DNA of 39,043 nucleotides from Hyphomicrobiales bacterium (lineage in GTDB: Bacteria > Pseudomonadota > Alphaproteobacteria > Rhizobiales > Xanthobacteraceae), in NCBI GenBank assembly GCA_003140315.1, contig PLJS01000032.1, positions 36,481 through 75,523 of the forward strand. The letters run 5' to 3'. A program made the translations under genes and the position numbers. This document shows, in pieces, positions 1 to 8,382 of the stretch; the first letter of the stretch is position 1; the number at the start of each line of letters is the position of its first letter. The notes below the pieces were generated by a model. That model was not told the DNA's origin and did not search any database. It worked only from the letters and a program-made list of their open reading frames with translations.

Positions 1-1
1 C

Positions 2-652
2 CCGGACGAACGAAACTGGCTCGAGAAAGTCGTCGCTGCCGATAATGCGCAAGCCTTGAAGGTCGGCTACGAGGACATTTGGAAGGCGATGCTCTCCGGG
101 CGCGTCCTTCTGATCAACGCGCTGTACTTTTGCACCGTCATCGGAATCTACGGCATCGGCTTGTGGCTCCCGACGATCGTCAAGAGTTTCGGCCTCTCGA
201 ATATGGCGGTCGGCTGGGGCGTAGCGGGGCCCTATCTTCTCGCCACCATCACGATGGCGATCTGGACACGAAGGTCCGATCGGCTGGGCGAACGCAGGTG
301 GCATCTCGCGGTGCCCGCCTTCGTCGCCACGGCGGCCTTCGTGGTCAGCGCGCTGCTGGGAACGCAACTGATCGCACTCATACCGCTGGCGATCGCGGCG
401 GCGGGCATCTACGCGGTTCTGCCGCTGATATGGACGCTTCCGAACAAGTTCCTGACGGGGTTGGCCGCCGCGGGCGGCATCGCCTTCATCAACTCCATCG
501 GCAATCTGGGCGGCTTCGTCGGGCCCTATATCGTCGGATATATCCGGGAAGCGACCGGAAGCTTCACCTGGGCCTTGATGGCGCTCTCGCTTGGAATGTT
601 CCTCGCCGGCGTGATCGCGCTTTCTCTCCCGAGCGGCCTGCGAAACAAGTAG
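2..652 (+). CDS. MFS transporter, C-terminal half (5' end outside window)
   Basis: Inner-membrane secondary transporter of the major facilitator superfamily, probably of the anion:cation symporter type that takes up organic acids. The ORF track begins at an internal TTG, but the same frame is open back to base 2 and encodes a soluble stretch (NWLEKVVAADNAQ) typical of the central cytoplasmic loop, so the gene is cut by the window edge. The remaining 216 residues contain six hydrophobic segments (about residues 30-55, 65-85, 98-120, 123-148, 153-180 and 185-210), matching helices 7-12, and end in a short polar tail. It lies 173 bases upstream of hyuA on the same strand and may import the substrate of that enzyme; this is inference from position. 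The family is secure, the substrate is not known. Confidence 0.85.
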   Translation, partial: PDERNWLEKVVAADNAQALKVGYEDIWKAMLSGRVLLINALYFCTVIGIYGIGLWLPTIVKSFGLSNMAVGWGVAGPYLLATITMAIWTRRSDRLGERRWHLAVPAFVATAAFVVSALLGTQLIALIPLAIAAAGIYAVLPLIWTLPNKFLTGLAAAGGIAFINSIGNLGGFVGPYIVGYIREATGSFTWALMALSLGMFLAGVIALSLPSGLRNK

Positions 653-754
653 GTCCGCTTGAGGCGGCGCGACGATAAAGGCGACTCGGAGACGGAGGAC
701 TTGCGGTGCCCGCGATCCTTGGCGCCGCGCAAGCCGCCTCGGCGTCATGACGGC

Positions 755-825
755 CGAAGCAAAACTTGCGCTTCCGACGTCATCCAAATATTATAATACA
801 GAGTAAAATATAATAGCGGGTGATC
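755..825 (+). promoter_or_regulatory. AT-rich promoter/operator region of hyuAB
   Basis: This stretch is far more AT-rich than its surroundings. TATAAT occurs at 792-797 and again at 809-814, and TATTATAATA at about 790-799 is nearly palindromic. A possible -35 (TTGCGC, 766-771) is 20 bases from the first -10, which is long. The AT-rich symmetrical block could also be the operator of the FCD-type GntR regulator encoded downstream of hyuB, whose family often binds short AT-rich inverted repeats. Promoter position and operator role are inferred. Confidence 0.35.
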
Positions 826-2886
826 ATGGCGATCTGGGTTGGCGTTGACGTCGGCGGCACGTTCACCGATTTCATCGCGTATGACGATGACACCGGCGAG
901 AACGTCACCTTCAAGACGTCGTCGACGCCGAAGGACCCGGCGAACGCCATCGTCGACGGCCTCAAGACCATGATGGAGCGCTTCGGGACCTCCGCGGATT
1001 CCGTCGCGCAGGTCGGCCATGGCACGACGGTCGGCACCAACACGCTGATCCAGCGCAAGGGCGCGCGGGTCGCGCTGATCACCACCAAAGGGTTCCGCGA
1101 CGTGCTCGAGATCGGCCGCCAGACGCGGCCCGGCTTCTTCGACATGTATTCCGATTGGCCACCGGCCGTGGTGCCGCGCACGCGGCGCTTCGAGATCGAC
1201 GAGCGCGTGGGCGCCGATGGCAAGGTCCGCGTGCCGCTCACCGACGCCGAGATCGAGCGGGTGGTGAAGCTCGCGCTCGAGAGCGATGTCGATGCATTCG
1301 CCGTCAGCCTGTTGTTCGCTTATCTGACGCCGGATCATGAACGCCGGATCGGCGCTGCTCTCGCGCAAGCCGCGCCGGGAAAATTCATTTCGCTGTCGTC
1401 GGACGTGCAGCCCGAGTTTCGCGAATACGAGCGCACCTCGACGACAACGCAGAATGCCTATCTGCAACCGATGATGCAGCGCTACCTCACCAATCTGGCG
1501 GACCGGGTGGGGGCGGCCATTCCGCAGGCCGATATCGTGATCAGCCAGTCGAGCGGCGGGCTGATGTCGATCGATAAGGCGCAGCGTTTCCCCATCCGCA
1601 CCGCGCTGTCGGGTCCGGCGGCGGGCGTACTCGGCGCGCTCGAGATCGCCCGGCTCGCGAACCGCCCTCACGTCGTCACTTTCGACATGGGCGGCACCAG
1701 CGCGGACGTCGCCCTGGTGCGCGACCTGATGCCGGCGCAAAGCTACGACAAGCTGATCGGCGGCCTTCCGGTCCGGCTGCCGTCCGTGGACATCAGCACG
1801 ATCGGTGCCGGCGGCGGCTCGATCGCGCATTTCGACCGTGACGACCGGCTGAAAGTCGGCCCGATCAGCGCCGGCGCGGATCCGGGCCCCGCCTGTTACG
1901 GCCTCGGCGGCGAGCGCGCGACGGTGACGGACGCCAATCTGGTGCTCGGACGATTGAGTCCGGACGGCCTGCTGGATGGCTCGATGAAGCTCGACCACGA
2001 CGCGGCGGTGCGCGCCGTCCAGCCGATCGCCGACCGCCTCGGACTGACGCTCGAGCATACTGCGCACGGCATCATCGAGATCGTCGTCTCCAACATGGCG
2101 AGAATCATCCGCGCGATCTCGGTCAATCGCGGCTACGATCCGCGCGATCTGTCGCTGCTGGCCTTCGGCGGCGGCGGGCCGCTGCACACCAGCGCAGTCG
2201 CGGCGAGCCTCGACATGCGCGAAGTGATCGTGCCGCCGGCGCCCGGCATCCTGTGCGCGGCGGGGCTGAACGTCTCCGATCTGAAGGAGGACTTTGTCCG
2301 CACGTCGCGCGTGCTCGTGCGCGAAGACGCATCGATCGCGGAGCTGGAAGCCAATCTGCGCGCGTTGCATGCGCGTGCCGGCCAATGGTTCGAGGACGAG
2401 CGCATTCCGACCGAGCGCCGCTACGTGCAGGTCTCGCTCGACATGCATTATGTCGGGCAGAATTTCGAACTGTCGGTGCCGATTACGGGCGGCACGCGCG
2501 GCGAGCTGCCGCCGCTGCCGGCGATGGCCGAGCTGCAGAAGATGTTCTTCGCCGAGCATGAGCGCACCTACGGCTTCTACAATCCGCGCGATCCGGTCCA
2601 GATCCTCAATTGCCGCATGAAGGCGGGCGGCCGGCGCCATCGCCAGCACGCGGCGCGCAAGGCGAAGGCCGGAACGCCCGGGCAGCCGATCGGGCAGCGC
2701 AAGGTCTGGTTCGCGCCCGACGCGCCGCTCGACACGCCGATCTATCGCCGCGAGCAATTATCGGTCGGCCAGGAGATGCACGGGCCGGCCGTGATCGAGC
2801 AGATGGACACGACGACGCTCGTCTTCCCCCGCGACGTGGTGCGGGTGGACGATCACCTGAACCTCCTGATCGAGATCAACCGATGA
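826..2886 (+). CDS. hyuA: Hydantoinase/oxoprolinase family, subunit A
   Basis: ATP-dependent cyclic amidohydrolase subunit of the N-methylhydantoinase A / 5-oxoprolinase family, cytosolic. It should activate a ring amide or related carbonyl with ATP and work with subunit B. The N-terminus VGVDVGGTFTDF is the phosphate-binding loop of the actin-like ATPase fold. GHGTTVGTNTLI follows near residue 66, and the second nucleotide motif FDMGGTSADVAL lies near residues 286-297. The length of 686 residues is normal for the family. I chose ATG 826; the ORF track uses GTG 820, and neither has a strong ribosome site. The stop overlaps the hyuB start by 4 nt (ATGA), so the two are translationally coupled. 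The ring substrate (hydantoin, oxoproline, N-methylhydantoin) cannot be told from sequence, and acetone/acetophenone carboxylase subunits are related. Confidence 0.9.
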   Translation: MAIWVGVDVGGTFTDFIAYDDDTGENVTFKTSSTPKDPANAIVDGLKTMMERFGTSADSVAQVGHGTTVGTNTLIQRKGARVALITTKGFRDVLEIGRQTRPGFFDMYSDWPPAVVPRTRRFEIDERVGADGKVRVPLTDAEIERVVKLALESDVDAFAVSLLFAYLTPDHERRIGAALAQAAPGKFISLSSDVQPEFREYERTSTTTQNAYLQPMMQRYLTNLADRVGAAIPQADIVISQSSGGLMSIDKAQRFPIRTALSGPAAGVLGALEIARLANRPHVVTFDMGGTSADVALVRDLMPAQSYDKLIGGLPVRLPSVDISTIGAGGGSIAHFDRDDRLKVGPISAGADPGPACYGLGGERATVTDANLVLGRLSPDGLLDGSMKLDHDAAVRAVQPIADRLGLTLEHTAHGIIEIVVSNMARIIRAISVNRGYDPRDLSLLAFGGGGPLHTSAVAASLDMREVIVPPAPGILCAAGLNVSDLKEDFVRTSRVLVREDASIAELEANLRALHARAGQWFEDERIPTERRYVQVSLDMHYVGQNFELSVPITGGTRGELPPLPAMAELQKMFFAEHERTYGFYNPRDPVQILNCRMKAGGRRHRQHAARKAKAGTPGQPIGQRKVWFAPDAPLDTPIYRREQLSVGQEMHGPAVIEQMDTTTLVFPRDVVRVDDHLNLLIEINR

Positions 2887-4625
2887 ACGCCCAATCTGTC
2901 GAACTCGACCCGATCACGCTTGAAGTCGTCCATAACGGATTGCTGTCGATCGCGGACGAAACGTTTTACGCGCTGATGAAAAGCGCCTACTCGACGAACA
3001 TCAAAGAGCGGCACGACCACTCTACGTGTCTCGTCGACATCGACGGGCGGACCATCGTCCAAGCGACTCGCACCCAGGTGATCCATATCAGCTCCATGCT
3101 GGGGCACATCAGCACGATCCTGAAGACCGTTCCCCGCGAAGATATCCGCGAGGGCGATATCTTCATCTCCAACGACCCTTATGTCGCGGGCGGAAGCCAC
3201 CTTCCCGACATCAATTACGCCGCGCCCATCTTCGTCGACGGCGAGCTCGCCGCCTTTTCCTGCAACATCGCCCATCACGCCGATATCGGCGGCATGGTCG
3301 CCGGCAGCATGTCCAGCAACATGACGGAGATTTTCCAGGAGGGACTGCGTCTGCCGGTCGTGAAGCTGTTCAGCGAAGGCAAGCTGAACGAGGATATCCT
3401 CAACATCGTGCTGCTCAATATTCGGAACCCGGAAGAGCGGCGCGGCGATTATTTCGCCCAGATCGCGGCATGCCGGTTGGGGATCGAGCGCTTCCGGGAG
3501 CTTGCCGCGAAGCATGGCGTCGCCGAGATCAAGGCCGCATCGAGCGAAATCATCAAGCGGACAGAGGCGCGGATGCGGCGCGCCATCGACACGATTCCGG
3601 ACGGCGATTACGTCTTCGAGGACGTTCTTGATGATGACGGCGTCGGCACCAAGAACATCCTGCTCAAGCTGAAAATCTCGGTCCGCGGCTGCAGCATCAA
3701 ATTCGACTTCGCCGGGACCTCGCCGCAGGTGAAGGGCAATATCAATTCTCCCTTGCGGGCCGTTGAGGCCTCCATCGCCTATGTGCTGATGGCGCTCCTC
3801 GATCGCGAGATTCCGTGCAACCAAGGTATCTTGAACGCGATCGAGGTCATCGCCGAGCCCGGCTCGCTTCTCAACCCGACCTTCCCGGCTCCCGTGGCGG
3901 CGCGAACCCACACCTGCCAGCGCGTCGTCGACCTCGTCATCGGCGCGCTCGCGCATGCGTTGCCGCATGCGGTTGCGGGCGCAAGCAACGGCTCCAACAC
4001 GATGGCGATCGTGTCGGGGACCGACCCGCGCAACGGCAAGGACTATCTCTATTTCGAGACCTATGGCGGCGGGTGCGGCGGTCGCTCCTTCAAGGATGGG
4101 AAGGACGGCGTTCAGGCGCATATCCCGAACACGTCCAACACGCCGATCGAGGTGATGGAAACGGAATTTCCGTTACTGGTCGAGGAATACAGCCTGCCGC
4201 AGGACACCGGCGGCCCGGGGAAATACCGCGGCGGGCTCGCGCTCAGGCGGGTGATCCGGCCCCTCGGGCATACCTGCATCTTCACCGGAGCTTGCGAGCG
4301 ATACCACAACCCTCCTTGGGGCATCCATGGCGGAGGAGCCGGCGCTCCGGGGGACTATCTGCTGATCGACGACAACGGAACGATCACCAAGCTGGAATCC
4401 AAACCCGCACCGATCGAATGCGGACCGAACCTGCGGATCGTCGTCCAAAGTCCTGGCGCGGGCGGCTACGGCGACAGCAAGGAGCGCGATCGCAAACTAC
4501 TGGCGCTGGATTGGACCAGCGGCAAGTTTTCCGCGGACTACATGCAGCGTCATTACGGCCTAGACGGCGTAAAGCTCGCGGCGCTGAAAGCCGACCGCGA
4601 CGCCTTCGACTATGCCGAGGACTGA
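2883..4625 (+). CDS. hyuB: Hydantoinase/oxoprolinase family, subunit B
   Basis: Partner of HyuA in an ATP-dependent cyclic amidase. The true start is ATG 2883, where the protein reads MNAQSVELDPITLEVV, the usual N-terminus of HyuB. The ORF track start at 2610 runs through hyuA in another frame and is wrong. The 580-residue product contains the family blocks SNDPYVAGGSHLPDI (about residues 95-110) and AFSCNIAHHADIGG soon after, with two histidines that probably bind metal, and glycine-rich C-terminal motifs (FETYGGGCGGRS; PGAGGYGD). The length is normal. It ends 12 bases before the convergent GntR gene. It has no signal peptide, so a cytosolic heteromer with HyuA is expected. Confidence 0.9.
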   Translation: MNAQSVELDPITLEVVHNGLLSIADETFYALMKSAYSTNIKERHDHSTCLVDIDGRTIVQATRTQVIHISSMLGHISTILKTVPREDIREGDIFISNDPYVAGGSHLPDINYAAPIFVDGELAAFSCNIAHHADIGGMVAGSMSSNMTEIFQEGLRLPVVKLFSEGKLNEDILNIVLLNIRNPEERRGDYFAQIAACRLGIERFRELAAKHGVAEIKAASSEIIKRTEARMRRAIDTIPDGDYVFEDVLDDDGVGTKNILLKLKISVRGCSIKFDFAGTSPQVKGNINSPLRAVEASIAYVLMALLDREIPCNQGILNAIEVIAEPGSLLNPTFPAPVAARTHTCQRVVDLVIGALAHALPHAVAGASNGSNTMAIVSGTDPRNGKDYLYFETYGGGCGGRSFKDGKDGVQAHIPNTSNTPIEVMETEFPLLVEEYSLPQDTGGPGKYRGGLALRRVIRPLGHTCIFTGACERYHNPPWGIHGGGAGAPGDYLLIDDNGTITKLESKPAPIECGPNLRIVVQSPGAGGYGDSKERDRKLLALDWTSGKFSADYMQRHYGLDGVKLAALKADRDAFDYAED

Positions 4626-4637
4626 GGCACCGCGGGT

Positions 4638-5417
4638 TCAGTTCGCTTGCGGCATGTCGTCCAGCGGGGTTTTCTCCGCCAGGTCAAGGTTCATCAGCCG
4701 CATCACCTTGGCGCGGAACAAGCGCAAATGCTGTCCGGCGAGCCTGTCGGCGCCCGCGGCGTCGCCGGATTCGATCAGCCCGATCAGCTCGTCATGCTCG
4801 GCGAGGATTTGATTGAAGCCGCCGGGAAACATGTCCGTGATGGTCGATCCGCGGGCCAGCGTCATATAGGCGTAACGCACGGTGATCGAGAGCAACGAGT
4901 CTAGGAGCTTCAGGAAATGGCGGTTACCCGCCGCCTGGGCGATCGCCAGATGATAGCCGCGATTGGCATCGCTCATATTGTCGAAGTGATCGGCTGCCGC
5001 AGCCTCGGCGAATTCGCGGCTGTGTTGCCGGATAAGCTCCAGGTGCTGTGGCGTGCGCCGCAGCGCCGCCCATCGCGACGTGATGCGGATGGCGATTTCC
5101 AGCGAATCGAAGATCTCACCCACCTCGTGAAATTGCAACGTCGCGACGCGCGTGCCGCGATTGGGGATGATCTCGACCAGTTCCTCATGCGCGAGCTTCA
5201 GCAGGGCCTCGCGTACGGGGGTCCGTGACAGCTTGAACTCGCGCACCAGCGCCTGCTCGTCCAAATCGACGCCCGGCGCGAGGTCGAGCCGCAGGATGCG
5301 GCGCCGCAACTCGACGTAGATCGCGTGCGTGCCGGTGCCCTTGGGACGGCCGCGAATCCCCGTTCGTACGCGTTTTTGCGGCGGACGTGCCGGACGTGAC
5401 TTCTTAAATTTGGCCAT
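4638..5417 (-). CDS. GntR-family (FadR/FCD) transcriptional regulator
   Basis: DNA-binding repressor or activator that probably responds to a carboxylate ligand. Residues about 33-95 form the winged helix (EQALVREFKLSRTPVREALL). Residues about 100-250 form the all-helical FCD effector domain, with likely metal ligands in DANRGYH, the EHDELI histidine and GQHLRLF. The first 30 residues are a basic extension with RGRPKG, which resembles an AT-hook; most family members begin close to the winged helix. The 259-residue length includes this tail. No clear ribosome site precedes ATG 5417. It is convergent with hyuB and divergent from the FAD oxidoreductase, so these two units are its probable targets. 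The effector is unknown. Confidence 0.88.
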   Translation of the reverse strand: MAKFKKSRPARPPQKRVRTGIRGRPKGTGTHAIYVELRRRILRLDLAPGVDLDEQALVREFKLSRTPVREALLKLAHEELVEIIPNRGTRVATLQFHEVGEIFDSLEIAIRITSRWAALRRTPQHLELIRQHSREFAEAAAADHFDNMSDANRGYHLAIAQAAGNRHFLKLLDSLLSITVRYAYMTLARGSTITDMFPGGFNQILAEHDELIGLIESGDAAGADRLAGQHLRLFRAKVMRLMNLDLAEKTPLDDMPQAN

Positions 5418-5642
5418 GGGTCAGACAAACTATTATCGCAACGCTCGGTCGTCCAGCCGCGCGGATGCAAATGCTCCCCGCTTTCCTCGCAAGCCGACGT
5501 CCTATATTCCCGCAAGAGGCCTCGCGCGCTTGAGTCATAATTTAGCGTGTGTAATAATCTTCGGCGACACCGCGTGTCTTTTTGCAGCGCGCAATCGGGG
5601 CAGCCTCGATGCGGATTTCGATCGCGGAGCGGAGGGGAAGAG

Positions 5643-6812
5643 ATGGCTCAAAGCTATGATGCGATCGTCGTCGGCGCCGGAGTAAGCGGCACCGCCACCG
5701 CCTATCATCTCAAGAAAGGCGGCATGAAGCGCGTCCTCCTCATCGATCGCGAGCCCGGCGTCGCCAACGGCCCGACGCGCGATAGCGCCGCCGTCGTCCG
5801 CATGCATTATTCCGAGCCGGTGCTGGTGCGCATGGCGATGGAAAGCCTCGACATGTTTGCCAACATGAAGGAACTCCTGGGCAAGGACGGCGGCTTCAAG
5901 AGGAAGGGCTGGTTCCTCGCGCTTCCGCCGGACATGGTCGAGGCCGCCGAGCGCAATATCACGATGCAGCGCGGACTTGGACTGAAATGCGGACTCCTTA
6001 CGGAGCGCGAGACCGCCGAGAAGGCGCCGTGGCTCAACACCGAAGGCGTGGGCGGTCTGCTTTACGAGCCGGACAGCGGTTACGCCGATCCGGTGCAGAC
6101 GACCGAGGCCTTTCATTTTGCATTCGAAAATCTCGGGGGTGAAAGCCGCTTCCGCACGCCTTGTCGCAGCCTTACGCGAGACAGGAACCGCATCACCGGG
6201 ATCATGCTCGACGATGGTCCAATCGAAGCCGGCATTGTGGTGAATGCCGCAGGCCCGTGGTCCAAATTTCTTGCCGCCACCGCGGAGCTTGAGCTTCAGC
6301 TCCGCGCGGTGCGCGAGCAGGACGCGATCTGGCAGGTTCGCCCCAACCGGCCGATGCCGGAATGCTCCTTCTCGACCGCCATCGAGGCCGCCTATTGCCG
6401 AGCACTCGGCGACGGCCGCTTTATCCTCGGACTCGGATATCCAAAACCCTATTTCGACGTCGATCCTTATAACTACAAGCGCACGATGGACGACGACTTC
6501 CGCATGCTGGCTTTCGAGAAGAATGCCAAGCGCCTGCCAAATCTCGAAGGCGCGAAATTCATGAGTGCGTACGCGGCGCTTTACGACATCACGCCCGATT
6601 TCTATCCGTTCGTCGGACCGCGTGCCGGGCTCGAAGGTTACGCCGACTTTTGCGGTGGCAGCGGGCATGGCTTCAAGATCGCTCCCGGCCTGTCGCGGCA
6701 CCTCTCGCAGTGGCTGCTTGACGGCAGGACAGACGATGAGTTCGCCGATCTGAGCTACGATCGCATCGCTAAAGGCAAACGGTTTGGCGGGCTGGGCGGA
6801 AATCGCGGATAG
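5643..6812 (+). CDS. FAD-dependent oxidoreductase, sarcosine oxidase-like (DAO family)
   Basis: Flavoenzyme that probably oxidises a secondary or primary amine or amino acid to an imine, passing electrons to oxygen. ATG 5643 is preferred to the ORF-track start at 5547 because GGAGGGGAAGAG directly precedes it and the protein then opens with the Rossmann strand DAIVVGAGVSG (residues 6-16, GxGxxG). The C-terminal block GGSGHGFKIAPG is the characteristic second FAD contact of monomeric sarcosine oxidase relatives. The length of 389 residues fits that group. It is divergent from the GntR gene and downstream of hyuAB. N-methylhydantoin opening leads to sarcosine derivatives in known pathways, so a linked role is plausible, but no carbamoylsarcosine amidase gene is present here. 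Confidence 0.85.
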   Translation: MAQSYDAIVVGAGVSGTATAYHLKKGGMKRVLLIDREPGVANGPTRDSAAVVRMHYSEPVLVRMAMESLDMFANMKELLGKDGGFKRKGWFLALPPDMVEAAERNITMQRGLGLKCGLLTERETAEKAPWLNTEGVGGLLYEPDSGYADPVQTTEAFHFAFENLGGESRFRTPCRSLTRDRNRITGIMLDDGPIEAGIVVNAAGPWSKFLAATAELELQLRAVREQDAIWQVRPNRPMPECSFSTAIEAAYCRALGDGRFILGLGYPKPYFDVDPYNYKRTMDDDFRMLAFEKNAKRLPNLEGAKFMSAYAALYDITPDFYPFVGPRAGLEGYADFCGGSGHGFKIAPGLSRHLSQWLLDGRTDDEFADLSYDRIAKGKRFGGLGGNRG

Positions 6813-6885
6813 GCTGTCAGCTATAAGCCGGAAACAATCCCAAGATGACGAATGGGTTGAAAACCTCGGGCTTTTTCATAGCCGG

Positions 6886-8316
6886 CTAACCCGTGGCGAT
6901 GGCTCGCCGCGGCTCCGACGCCATCGTGGCGGCGAACAGGTCGGCGACGCTGCGCTGCTCCAGATGCATCGCGACGTCGAACAGCGCCGCCTCTCCGGCC
7001 TCGCCGAGACATGGGCTCACGAGCGACGCAAACTTGCCGCGCACCTCTTCGGCCGTCACGAAGTTCTCCGGATCGCCTTTCGGCACGCGCTGGAAGCTCT
7101 CATGCACCGTTCCGTCGCGCATCACGATCTTGAGCGAGCCTGACAGCAGGTTCGGGTAGTTGGCTTCGACGCGCGGGTCCTCGAACGCGGTCACGCGCCG
7201 CGTCAGCGCTAGCGTGCGCTGGTCGGCGAGCTGCCTGTTGTAGTCGTCCCATTCGAGCTTTCCCTGCCGCAGCATCACGGCGGCCGTGAAGTGCGTGGAG
7301 AACTGGCCGTCGACGACGCTCTTGGGCTCGCGCTTCTGTTCTTGCGGTGCCCCGGTCAGCACCATCCCGGTATTGCTCAGCCCGACGGCGATCTCGGCGA
7401 TGTCGTCGCTGCGATCTCCATGCTCGGTGTAAAACCCCGCCGCGAGGTCGGCGGGTGCGTGCGACAGGCGGCACGCCGGATAGGGCTTGATGCCCGTGGT
7501 CGCGACTTCCCAGATTTCGCGCAGTCCGGCGACGGCAAATTCCGGCTTCGCGTCCGGCACGTACGCGTGGAACAGCCCGAACCGGCCTTCCAGCGGATCC
7601 ACCGCGCCGGTGAAGCCGTGTTTCGCGAACGTCGCGGCGACGAGGCCGTTGCGGCCCGCGTTGCCGGCCTGGAAGCGCTTGGTCCACGCGCCGTTGCGCA
7701 AGTACTGCATCGAGCCTGCCGCCTCCGACAGCGCGATCCCGAACGCGTGCATCATCTGCTCGACCGAAAGTCCGAGCACGCGCCCCGCTGCGGCCGTGGC
7801 GCCGAAACAGCCCGCGACCGCGGTCGGATGGAAGCCGCGCTCGTACATGGCGGCCGGACCGAGCGCCTGGCTGATCTTGCAGGTCACGTCGTAGCCCGCG
7901 ACGATCGCGGTCAGGACGTCGCGTCCGCTCGCGCCGCACATTTCCGCGGCGGCGAAAGCCGCCGGCATGGTGGACGGGCTCGGCGCGAGCGATGCCGGCG
8001 TGTTCATCGGGTCGAAGTCCATCGAGTGTCCGATGGCGCCGTTGACCAGCGCGGCGACCGGCGGGGCGAAACGGCCGCGCGTGGAGAAGATCGTCGCGCC
8101 CGCGCCGTCCTTCCCGGCGCCGCCGAGCGCTTCGGCCGCGGCGATCATCGGCGGCGTCGACGCGGCGTCATAGGCCGCGCGCACCGCGATGCCGACGAAG
8201 TCGGCGACGAACAGCTTGGCCCGTTCGATGACGGACGGCGGTATGTCCTCGTAGCGCAGCGTCGCGACGTGCTCCGCCAGACGCCGCGTGATGTTCTCGC
8301 CGATATTCTCGCTCAT
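6886..8316 (-). CDS. MmgE/PrpD family protein (first copy)
   Basis: Member of the 2-methylcitrate dehydratase / cis-aconitate decarboxylase / iminodisuccinate epimerase superfamily; the reaction here is unknown, but substrates in this family are polycarboxylates. Visible landmarks are the N-terminal helical start (RRLAEHVATLRYEDIPPSV), HSMDFDP near residue 104 (usual HALDFDD), ERGFHPTAVAG, and GIKPYPACRLSH, which carries the conserved lysine and histidine. I start it at ATG 8316, six bases after GGAG; the ORF-track start at 8361 lacks a ribosome site. The product is 476 residues, normal for the family, with no signal peptide. It is the last gene of a run with the ABC permease and binding protein, 66 bases after the permease, so it probably acts on what that importer brings in. 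Confidence 0.88.
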   Translation of the reverse strand: MSENIGENITRRLAEHVATLRYEDIPPSVIERAKLFVADFVGIAVRAAYDAASTPPMIAAAEALGGAGKDGAGATIFSTRGRFAPPVAALVNGAIGHSMDFDPMNTPASLAPSPSTMPAAFAAAEMCGASGRDVLTAIVAGYDVTCKISQALGPAAMYERGFHPTAVAGCFGATAAAGRVLGLSVEQMMHAFGIALSEAAGSMQYLRNGAWTKRFQAGNAGRNGLVAATFAKHGFTGAVDPLEGRFGLFHAYVPDAKPEFAVAGLREIWEVATTGIKPYPACRLSHAPADLAAGFYTEHGDRSDDIAEIAVGLSNTGMVLTGAPQEQKREPKSVVDGQFSTHFTAAVMLRQGKLEWDDYNRQLADQRTLALTRRVTAFEDPRVEANYPNLLSGSLKIVMRDGTVHESFQRVPKGDPENFVTAEEVRGKFASLVSPCLGEAGEAALFDVAMHLEQRSVADLFAATMASEPRRAIATG

Positions 8317-8382
8317 CGCCGTCTCCGTTTTGGTTCTTTCACGGGTGTTTTCGTCATTCATCCAGGAAATCGTCGCGCCGCG

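Noticed and set aside
809-814. Second TATAAT upstream of hyuA as the true -10 box
   Set aside because: Its start point would fall at the start codon and no -35 is at the right distance; kept only as part of the AT-rich region.
745-2757. Long antisense ORF of 670 codons opposite hyuA
   Set aside because: Arg/His/Asp-rich composition of a shadow frame in GC-rich DNA; no domain pattern, while the opposite strand encodes a clear HyuA.
6813-6885. Terminator between the FAD oxidoreductase and the first MmgE/PrpD gene
   Set aside because: A T-run (CTTTTT) is present but I cannot find a convincing stem ahead of it in either direction.
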